Of a stretch of 22,656 bases of DNA, positions 8,128 to 14,194 are shown in pieces. The DNA lies in assembly GCA_027592105.1 (NCBI GenBank), contig JAQCLA010000007.1, positions 1-22,656 of the forward strand. Reading direction: 5' to 3'. Position numbers and translations under genes: made by a program. The first letter of the stretch is position 1; each line of letters starts with the position of its first letter. The stretch is from Pseudomonadota bacterium. GTDB taxonomy: Bacteria; Pseudomonadota; Alphaproteobacteria; Rhodobacterales; Rhodobacteraceae. The notes beneath the pieces were generated by a model, which was given only the letters and a program-made list of their open reading frames with translations, was not told the origin of the DNA and made no database searches.

Positions 8128-8768
8128 GCAGCGACCTTTTCTGTCTGGGCCAACCGCCGCACAGCGTCGCACCAACGCGACAGGGCAGCACAGTCGTTTG
8201 GTGTCGCATCCGCATCAACAAGTGCTGTGACCTGAATGCGGTCTTCATCCAATGGGTTTTCCAGCACAAAGACCCGCCGGGCACCCAATCGATAAAGCCC
8301 CGGTTCGATCTGCTCTGGTGCACCCCCTTCAAACGCCACTGTCCGGCAGGCATGGGCAAGACCGTCAGAGCGGGCTTGAACATGGAAGCAACGCAAGGGC
8401 TGACTGGCCATCGGAACCGGCGCAGGCTGTGCCACACCCTTTGTGCTCACCCAAATCACACCGTCGGCAATGGCCACAGAAAATACCGCGGTCTTGATCG
8501 TTTCGGGCGGGTCCAGGTCGGGATGGGCGGGGATGTAGCTGCACGCGCCTGTGCTGCCGTAGTGCCACCCATGATACAGACAGGCAAGATCGTTACCGCG
8601 GACGAAGCCGTGACTGAGCGCCATGCCCCGATGCGGACAGCGGTTGTCCCAGGCCGAGACATCTCCATTGCTGGCGCGCCAGACTACAAGATCCTGACCA
8701 CCCACCTGCGCCCGCATCACCCGCTTCGGGTCGAGGTCGCGCAATAATCCCAATGGTGCCGTTTGCAT
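8124..8768 (-). CDS. Stand-alone Rieske [2Fe-2S] protein for the split oxygenase
   Basis: A 214-residue protein with a Rieske domain in its first 110 residues: C44-P-H46-R-G and C63-L-Y-H66-G-W-H-Y bind a [2Fe-2S] cluster. The following GSTGACSYIPAHP stretch resembles oxygenase alpha subunits, not small ferredoxins. The last 100 residues form an extra domain that I do not recognise. I chose the ATG at 8768 (MQTAPLGLL) because the domain begins there; a TTG at 8897 would add a tail unlike the family. Its stop overlaps the start of the Rieske-less catalytic subunit, so the pair is likely made in equal amounts and works together. In the Ndm system the equivalent Rieske domain is fused to the reductase NdmD; here no reductase part is present. 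Confidence 0.85.
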   Translation of the reverse strand: MQTAPLGLLRDLDPKRVMRAQVGGQDLVVWRASNGDVSAWDNRCPHRGMALSHGFVRGNDLACLYHGWHYGSTGACSYIPAHPDLDPPETIKTAVFSVAIADGVIWVSTKGVAQPAPVPMASQPLRCFHVQARSDGLAHACRTVAFEGGAPEQIEPGLYRLGARRVFVLENPLDEDRIQVTALVDADATPNDCAALSRWCDAVRRLAQTEKVAA

Positions 8769-8909
8769 TTTCTTACCGTCCACTTCCGCCTCAGTCTGAC
8801 GACTTTTGAAGCGAAGAAAAGAGAAACGCGCCTGAAACTGGGCTACCCACAGAATTTTCGCCCAATATTCGTGCGAACGATCAACATATAAGCGCAAATT
8901 CGCGCGGCA

Positions 8910-9179
8910 CTAAATTACCTCGAAGCCCTTCAGCCGAGGATTGGGCGCGATCGTTTGCACCTCGATTCTCTGAACATTTGCGTCTATCGGGCCAAGGCTG
9001 CAGGCCATTTCCATGGCATCTATCAAAGGTTGCGGACCCTGCACATGGATGAACATATCTGTCGTGCCTTGCGCCCGTACCGATCCCGTCAAATCCAGCA
9101 GTTGCGCGCGGTGGCATATCCAACCGACAAAACTGTCCGGCTCGAACATTCCGCCCAAACAGATGTACGCAGCGCTCAT
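8910..9179 (-). CDS. Acylphosphatase-like small protein lacking catalytic residues
   Basis: An 89-residue protein with the length and pattern of the acylphosphatase fold: a first strand and loop ending SFVGWICHRAQLL, a DLTGSVRA turn, a MFIHVQGP strand, a LIDAMEMACSLGP helix, a VQRIEV strand and an ending LKGFEVI. In active acylphosphatases the loop holds GxRxF-type Arg and the turn reads GWVRN. Here the Arg position is Ile and the Asn is Ala, so hydrolysis of acyl phosphates is unlikely. It starts with ATGA overlapping the end of the deaminase frame. A binding, regulatory or assembly role in the operon is my inference; the family assignment is from pattern only. Confidence 0.6.
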   Translation of the reverse strand: MSAAYICLGGMFEPDSFVGWICHRAQLLDLTGSVRAQGTTDMFIHVQGPQPLIDAMEMACSLGPIDANVQRIEVQTIAPNPRLKGFEVI

Positions 9180-9670
9180 GACGATCTGTCCTTACCCCAA
9201 AACGCGACATGTTGCGCCTCGATCTGGTCCTCCAGCTCCGGGAATGGCCCTCTGACAGTAACAGCACGACGACCAGACGCAAAGATCGTGCGACAGTCCA
9301 GATCTTGTGTTTGGTTTTCCTCGTCATCACCTGTGAGTTGACCCAGCCTGTGTTCTGTCATGCCAAACACCACAGAGCCAATCTCTGCCCAGTAGATCGT
9401 GCCTGAACACATCGAACAGGGCTAAGCCGAGGTATAAAGCGTGGCTTCGCGCAAGGTTTCGCGGTCGAACTTGCGCGCCGCTTCGCGGGCTAAATTGGTT
9501 TCTGCATGTCCCGGGCCGCGATCAATAGCATGGGTGTTCCTGGCCTCTAGCAAAACCTCGCCCTGCGCGGAAACCAATACAGCCCCAAAAGGATGGTTGC
9601 CTTCGGTCACGGCCTCGTCCGCCAGCGCAATCGAACAGCGCAAATGTTTCAGGTCATCCGTCTGGTTCAT
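9176..9670 (-). pseudogene. Nucleoside/guanine deaminase family gene broken by in-frame TAG
   Basis: Read through, this is a 164-residue zinc deaminase of the CMP/dCMP-type (COG0590) family that includes guanine deaminases and TadA. HPFGAVLV and GHAETN provide the zinc His (H55) and proton-shuttle Glu (E57). The second zinc motif, PCSMC, comes one codon after TAG at 9424-9422, exactly where relatives have Glu in EPCxxC. The rest of the frame stays intact to a normal end. A single G-to-T change from GAG would create this stop. The truncated 82-residue product lacks both zinc cysteines, and restarting at the ATG inside the motif would lose the first one. The gene therefore looks recently inactivated, unless the base is a sequencing error. 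It starts 9 bases after the upstream oxygenase. Confidence 0.8.
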
Positions 9671-9679
9671 GAATATCCC

Positions 9680-10735
9680 CTAGCTGCTTAACGGCGCGCC
9701 AAGACCAAACTTTTCCACCAAGGCGCGCCGATAGGTCACTGACATCCGGTCTGCTGGAATATGCACTTCGTCCATGATCCCCAGCGGCAGGTCCTCGGGG
9801 TGTTGGTTTTCCACCAACGGTTTGTCTTCATTGTTGATCATCATGCTTTCCTTGGTCAGGAAATCCTCATCCGGAGCACCCGTCGTATCCGTAGCCACCT
9901 GAAAAATCTTTGTTTCATGCGCGGACACAGGGCAAACGGTGTCGGCGAAGTACTGGACATACCAACTGTCGTTGGGACGAATGATGATGATTGTCGAGAA
10001 CGGATATGTCAGCTCATAGGTGTAGACCACATGGCGGGTATCGCCAGGGACATCGTCTGGAAAACGGTTGAAACCTTCATCATAGCCAAGGTCAAACGTC
10101 AGCCCGCGGTCGGTTTCATGAACGTCGTAGGGGGGAATCCGATCATCTTCATCGCCGCCGAATGTATTGACATGGACCCAAGGAAAATGCGCGACATCAT
10201 TGAAGTTTTCGACATGTCGGCTGGCAGCCGCCGCCCATGTGTCTGAAGGTATGAAGATCTTCTTGAGACTGTCATCCCCGATCCCCGGCCATTCCGGCAA
10301 TGGCCACGTGGGTTTTACCGCGAGACACGTCCAGACGATTCCATAGCGTTCTTGCACGAGCAATGATTGCAGACGAAGGCGCGGCGATACACGGGCATCC
10401 TGATCGGGATTGGACGGGATTTTCGAGCAGCGTCCGGAGCCGTCGAAATGCAGCCCGTGCATGGGGCAAATCAGTTGGCCATCATCAACCCGACCTGCAC
10501 TTAAACGCGTACCGCGATGGGGGCACAGATCGCGTGCGACAGAGACACCGTCCTTGGTCCGCCAGATGACCAAATCTACGTCCAACAACCGCGCTGCAAC
10601 TGGGGCGTCTTTAATATCGTGGGCAAAGGCAACGGGATGCCAAAAGCCTGACAATATACGCCAATCATTTGGCGCAAAGGTGCAGCCTTTCGGCAGATCG
10701 TTTTCGCTTTGCACGTGATCAACGGGAAGAAACAT
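9680..10735 (-). CDS. Full-length Rieske oxygenase, NdmA/NdmB/VanA-type N- or O-demethylase
   Basis: A 351-residue oxygenase alpha subunit, a length close to the caffeine demethylases NdmA and NdmB. The N-terminal Rieske domain has C71-P-H73-R-G and C90-P-M-H93-G; the catalytic domain has ENFNDVAHFPWVH with D180, H183 and H188 at the iron site. Near the end, EDKPLVENQHPED followed by RMSVTYRRALVEK matches the C-terminal signature of NdmA-like enzymes. It likely inserts oxygen into an N-methyl group so that it leaves as formaldehyde. It is the first gene of the operon, and a weak AGGG ribosome site precedes the ATG. Its electron supply (ferredoxin and reductase) is not seen here. Demethylation of an aromatic acid cannot be excluded, but the purine transporter and guanine deaminase favour a purine. 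Confidence 0.85.
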   Translation of the reverse strand: MFLPVDHVQSENDLPKGCTFAPNDWRILSGFWHPVAFAHDIKDAPVAARLLDVDLVIWRTKDGVSVARDLCPHRGTRLSAGRVDDGQLICPMHGLHFDGSGRCSKIPSNPDQDARVSPRLRLQSLLVQERYGIVWTCLAVKPTWPLPEWPGIGDDSLKKIFIPSDTWAAAASRHVENFNDVAHFPWVHVNTFGGDEDDRIPPYDVHETDRGLTFDLGYDEGFNRFPDDVPGDTRHVVYTYELTYPFSTIIIIRPNDSWYVQYFADTVCPVSAHETKIFQVATDTTGAPDEDFLTKESMMINNEDKPLVENQHPEDLPLGIMDEVHIPADRMSVTYRRALVEKFGLGAPLSS

Positions 10736-11425
10736 CTGATTTAAGCCCTAGGCGGTCTGTTCAGTCGTGCAGGCCGAAGCCCGAAATTTGATTCTCTAAT
10801 AAAGGACCACAAACAGATCGGTGACAAGAGAGACCAGCAAGAGAGTATAAGGCGGACGAAGTCCTGCGTTCTGTTTGTTCGATCCACACGCAGCGAAAGC
10901 ACGGGTTCGGTTTTAGCTGAAACAACGCCAATGAATAACCGGATCGACGATACGCGCTGTGTTGCACCAGCAGTCGTGCCGCAAATGCAAGGCAATGCTG
11001 CGTCAGCGAAGATAGAAAATCCAAGGTCCGTTCTGTCCGCATAGCAGACCTCTATGCAAAGCGCAGCGAACGTCTGCTTCCCGCCCTTAGCGACGAATGC
11101 TGCGTCCTGCCTCAAGTTTTGGACGGGGCCGAAGCCGTCAGTCGCCGCGCGTTGCCTCGAGGTCCGCATAGGGCCGGTCTGAGCGGCGATCGCATTGATC
11201 CGATGCTGCCTTCTTAACCGGCCACAAAGTTGCCTCTCGGCTGAACAGAGTTTGCACCTGGGACGGGAAGATAATCGCGTAATGGCGCGCTTCTGCCGAG
11301 CCATTACTGGACTTTCACTTGACACCTATTTGGCCGCGCTCTGAACCCGGTTGGTGTTTGCGTCGGTTAGCGCAGGTTTCGTTCGTAATTGGGTCGCTCC
11401 CCTCGCGCTGACGTAGCTTTTTTGT
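10736..11425. other. Intergenic region between purine operon and recombinase
   Basis: About 690 bases without a believable gene; the longest open frame is Arg/Cys-rich and resembles no protein. The left part must carry the operon promoter and any regulator site. The right part (about 11040-11340) looks like decayed or non-coding sequence. No transcription regulator gene flanks the operon within the window. Confidence 0.5.
10799..10827 (-). promoter_or_regulatory. Candidate promoter of the purine/demethylase operon
   Basis: On the minus strand TTGTCA (10827-10822) and CTTTAT (10804-10799) are separated by 17 bases and lie about 65 bases upstream of the first ATG at 10735. The surroundings are AT-richer than the genes. 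An alternative is the TATACT further upstream near 10845. No experimental support; read by eye only. Confidence 0.3.
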
Positions 11426-12439
11426 CTACCCCCTGATCAACTCCGCCTGCCGTTCCTGCGACACCGGCATATAGGCGCTGTATGTGGTCAACAGGCTTTC
11501 GTGGCCGATGTTTTGCGAGAAGGCCTTCAACGCCTCGGGCGTCTTGTAGTGATTTACGCCCCATTTCACGAGGGTCTTGCGAAACGAATGCGGCGCAAAT
11601 GCGGGTAGGCCTGCGGTCACGAAAGCCGCCTTGATCGCTTCGCGGATCGCGCCCGCGTTGGCATAGGGTGTTCGCTTCAGGCCGATGACAGCAAAGCCCC
11701 CCTCCAACCGGCCCATCTCGGGAGGTGGAAACAGTGGGTCGTCATGGCCGAACAAAAGATCGTCTCGCAGGTAACGGACCCATGCCGTGACGCAGTCCAG
11801 ATAGACGGGATCGACCGGCAGGAACCACGTGGTGAAGGTCTTGGCCGCCTTGGTCCGCACCTCGCGCGCGTCTTGGAACACCGTGCCCTCGATCAGATCG
11901 ACATGCTTCAGCCTGAAGGACGAAATCGCCCCGTCCCGTGCGCCGGTGATCATCAGAAAGGCAAAGAGCGCCTTGTTGCGCCGTTCGATGTCTGTGCCGT
12001 CTGGCATCCGATCGAAGGCATGGCGGCATTGTGCGAGCGTCGGGTAAGGGGCTTCGCGCTGGGCGTGGGCGATGCGGGCATCCTTGGCGTTCTGATTGAA
12101 GTATTCCGCGTCGGAGTAGCTGATCCGCGATTTGTAGCCCGGCTGACCGGCCAGCCAGAGAAAGAACGCCTTGTTCGCGCGCAGAATGCTGCTGACCGTT
12201 GCCTTGGACAGCGGCTTGCCGGTGGTGGCGCTCCGCTCCTCGTTCAGCTTGGCCTTGAAGGCGCGCGGCTGCTCGATGTGGAACTTCTTGAACGACTTGT
12301 AGCCGGTGCTGGCCTCGAAGCGCAGGATTTCATCAGCGGCCTTGAGCACGGTCTTCTCATCGCACCGCTTCGCCTCCCGCAGAAAGGTTAGATAGGCGCG
12401 TTTGATCCGTTCGTTTTCTTCATTCACCTTGCGGGGCAT
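11426..12439 (-). CDS. Tyrosine recombinase/integrase (second recombinase)
   Basis: A 337-residue site-specific recombinase. An N-terminal SAM-like core-binding domain (about 1-120) precedes the catalytic domain. The active-site set is visible: Arg in TGARDGAI, Lys region at AKTFTTWFLP, HSFR (His-x-x-Arg), GHES and the nucleophile Tyr in LLTTYSAY near the end. It cuts and rejoins DNA for integration or excision. It is the last gene after the AlpA-like and helix-turn-helix genes, 48 bases behind the latter, so the three are probably one transcript. It lacks the DUF4102 arm domain of the other integrase and is a different subfamily, so it may belong to another element or to a nested insertion. 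Confidence 0.88.
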   Translation of the reverse strand: MPRKVNEENERIKRAYLTFLREAKRCDEKTVLKAADEILRFEASTGYKSFKKFHIEQPRAFKAKLNEERSATTGKPLSKATVSSILRANKAFFLWLAGQPGYKSRISYSDAEYFNQNAKDARIAHAQREAPYPTLAQCRHAFDRMPDGTDIERRNKALFAFLMITGARDGAISSFRLKHVDLIEGTVFQDAREVRTKAAKTFTTWFLPVDPVYLDCVTAWVRYLRDDLLFGHDDPLFPPPEMGRLEGGFAVIGLKRTPYANAGAIREAIKAAFVTAGLPAFAPHSFRKTLVKWGVNHYKTPEALKAFSQNIGHESLLTTYSAYMPVSQERQAELIRG

Positions 12440-12487
12440 CTTGTTTCTTCTCGAAGTGGTGGTTTGAACAGGGGTGCGGGGTATCCT

Positions 12488-12913
12488 TTAGGGGCGCGCG
12501 GCCCTGTTCGTTTCGAGGTCGAAGTATTCGGACCAGTGGGGGATCTGTGCCGCCCCGATGACGCGGGAACAGACCGTTTCGCAGGCCTCGCAGAAGCCGG
12601 TTATCCGGGTAGGTTTTCCGGGCGCATGGTCAAGCTGAACCAGACCGGCGTAGGGTTTGCGCGGTGCCTTGCAGGAGAGGCAAAAGAGCTCGTTCGGTGC
12701 GAGGGGCCGCTTCGTCTTTGCGGTGCGATCGGCGAGAAACTCCTTCGCAGCTTCTCCCAAGATTAGCGTCGGGCGCTGGCCGGTCATGGCAGGCAATCCC
12801 TGTTTCAGCCACGATCGGACTGTGCCAACGGACACGCTCAGCGCACGTGCCAGTTCAGGCACGTTATAGGTCTGTGCCGCCCGGAGCCGCCTTGGATCAG
12901 CGCGCTTCGCCAT
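12488..12913 (-). CDS. Helix-turn-helix protein with C-terminal zinc ribbon
   Basis: A 141-residue small protein I cannot name. The N-terminal part (about 15-45, YNVPELARALSVSVGTVRSW) is a MerR/excisionase-like helix-turn-helix. The C-terminal part has C78-x2-C81 and C108-x2-C111, which should bind one zinc. It overlaps the AlpA-like gene by 17 bases and is followed by the recombinase. A role as a directionality factor or as regulator of the recombinase is a reasonable inference from the order; the zinc ribbon may contact DNA or the recombinase. Confidence 0.75.
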   Translation of the reverse strand: MAKRADPRRLRAAQTYNVPELARALSVSVGTVRSWLKQGLPAMTGQRPTLILGEAAKEFLADRTAKTKRPLAPNELFCLSCKAPRKPYAGLVQLDHAPGKPTRITGFCEACETVCSRVIGAAQIPHWSEYFDLETNRAARP

Positions 12914-13112
12914 TGCCTACATCCTCGAACAGGGCGCGGATGTCCTCGACCTGCCAGGCCGTGGTGCGCGGGCCAAGTTTCAGGGGCTTCGGAAAACGCC
13001 CGTCGCGCACGCCTTGCCACCAGGTCGATTTGGACACGGGGATCGGGCCATTGGGCGCGAGGATCTGGGAAAGCCGGACAAGACCGGTGCGGGGGAAGCT
13101 CTGCTCGTTCAT
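12897..13112 (-). CDS. AlpA-like prophage/island regulator (possible excisionase)
   Basis: A 71-residue protein of the AlpA family (PF05930). The diagnostic stretch runs from VSKSTWWQGVRDGRFP to the WQVEDIRALF helix, with the GRFPKPLKLGPRTTAW wing between. AlpA-type proteins activate or direct excision of integrated elements, as in the CP4-57 prophage of E. coli. The gene opens the AlpA/helix-turn-helix/recombinase group, and an inverted repeat ATGTCG-N8-CGACAT (13132-13151) lies just upstream of its start. The long AT-rich leader (about 13150-13260) is a plausible promoter region. Confidence 0.85.
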   Translation of the reverse strand: MNEQSFPRTGLVRLSQILAPNGPIPVSKSTWWQGVRDGRFPKPLKLGPRTTAWQVEDIRALFEDVGNGEAR

Positions 13113-13131
13113 CTTGGTGCCTCAGCGTCTG

Positions 13132-13151
13132 ATGTCGTCCGATACCGACAT
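13132..13151. repeat. Inverted repeat upstream of the AlpA-like gene
   Basis: ATGTCG and CGACAT, 8 bases apart, lie 20-39 bases before the AlpA-like ATG. The centre reads TCCGATAC and shares GTCCG/CGGAC elements with a palindrome upstream of the P4-type integrase (15459-15468). Possibly an operator; not proven. Confidence 0.35.
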
Positions 13152-13238
13152 GCCTAAGAATGCTGTGGCTTTGTGCGATCAGGCTTTGGTCAAAAAAGAA
13201 CAGACTTAAAACACTGAAAATAAACAAATAATTCAGAA

Positions 13239-13257
13239 CTAATCGTAATACGATTAG
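13239..13257. promoter_or_regulatory. Perfect 19-bp palindrome, likely operator
   Basis: CTAATCGTA, one central A, then TACGATTAG: two perfect 9-base arms. It lies 14 bases after the stop of the unknown protein gene and 127 bases before the AlpA-like start, at the edge of a markedly AT-rich stretch. The short centre suits binding by a dimeric repressor or activator better than an RNA hairpin, and no clean U-tract follows directly on the minus strand. A terminator is the alternative. Confidence 0.55.
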
Positions 13258-13271
13258 ACTGCTGCGCGAAG

Positions 13272-14090
13272 CTATCCGTCTTCGGGCCGCTGCCTTGCGC
13301 CAAGTCGCAGATACTTGAGGATCGTCTCGCGCGAAACCGACAGCCCTTCCTCGTCGCAGATGGCTTGGATTTCTCCAGGGATTGGCGACTTTTTGCTCCC
13401 AGGCTGGTAGCCATATTCCCGGATCGCTATCGCCGTCAGAATTTTCGCAATGGACGCGATCTCGCGGGGGTCGTCCCTGCCGCTAGTCTCCTCGACCGGT
13501 GCCAGAGTTGGAGCCCCTGACCGTCGCCCGGCGATCTTGGCTAGGCACCCAAGAAATCCGGGATGAGCCGGGAACTCGGTTGCGCGCATCCAGTCGAGCA
13601 GCTCTGGGCCTTTGAAGCCGCTCCGACTTGCAGAGATTGACTTGGCCGCCCGTGCAAGTTGTTCTCGGATCGAGAGCATGTATGTGCGTTCGCGATGTTC
13701 ACGCGGCGGAATTGAATGGTCGAGGCGCAGGGCTTTGTCCCAATCGGCTCGTGGATCGAAACCCACGCAAAGCCACAGGGTTTCCTCTATCGTCAGTCCT
13801 TCCATACGGCTCCAGTAATTGTAATCGGCCGCATAATGCGGGTTGCCGAGGCCCGCCAAGAAAACCGGGTTCAGATCGCGGATAAAGGACAGTCGATCCC
13901 GCAATGTGTTCCAAACGGCCTTTAGATCATCTGCGCTTGCGGTGCCGTCGTCGCCATAATGTTCCTTCAGGTCAGCCAATGTTACCGATTGAAGGATCGC
14001 GTTGGCCGTATCGAGGACTTCCTGAAGCGTTTCCTTATGCGTCTCAAGGGACGCCTGAAAGTGGGAGGTCAACGCTGGTGGCGGGGCCAT
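13272..14090 (-). CDS. Unknown island protein with C-terminal helix-turn-helix-like end
   Basis: I do not recognise this 272-residue protein. It is soluble and lacks a signal peptide or membrane segments. The middle has aromatic-rich stretches (NPHYAADYNYWSRMEG, TIEETLWLCVGFDPR). The last 60 residues (IASIAKILTAIAIREYGY, then IPGEIQAICDEEGLSVSRETILKYLRLG) look like a small DNA-binding helix-turn-helix in which the final helix recognises DNA. The start is uncertain: the ATG at 14090 has only a weak ribosome site, and the frame stays open and protein-like upstream to about 14195, so a TTG start nearer the integrase stop is possible. It follows the P4-type integrase, so it is probably an accessory or regulatory gene of the element. 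Confidence 0.6.
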   Translation of the reverse strand: MAPPPALTSHFQASLETHKETLQEVLDTANAILQSVTLADLKEHYGDDGTASADDLKAVWNTLRDRLSFIRDLNPVFLAGLGNPHYAADYNYWSRMEGLTIEETLWLCVGFDPRADWDKALRLDHSIPPREHRERTYMLSIREQLARAAKSISASRSGFKGPELLDWMRATEFPAHPGFLGCLAKIAGRRSGAPTLAPVEETSGRDDPREIASIAKILTAIAIREYGYQPGSKKSPIPGEIQAICDEEGLSVSRETILKYLRLGARQRPEDG

Positions 14091-14194
14091 AGCTACCCAC
14101 TCAACAACTGGGCCGAGTTGTCGTCGGAGAATTGCAGCGCGGAGTTGGTTCTTTTGGCTCAAGAGGCTTTGGCGATAAAGTGAGGTCCAGGTCG

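Noticed and set aside
8769..8897. Longer TTG start for the Rieske protein
   Set aside because: The extra 43 residues do not match Rieske oxygenase N-termini; the ATG at 8768 fits the domain start.
9422..9424. TAG in the deaminase as a recoded amino acid
   Set aside because: No pyrrolysine or other recoding signal is visible and relatives have plain Glu here; a simple nonsense change is enough.
10741..11325. Minus-strand open frame before the oxygenase operon
   Set aside because: No ribosome site, no recognisable domain, composition typical of chance frames.
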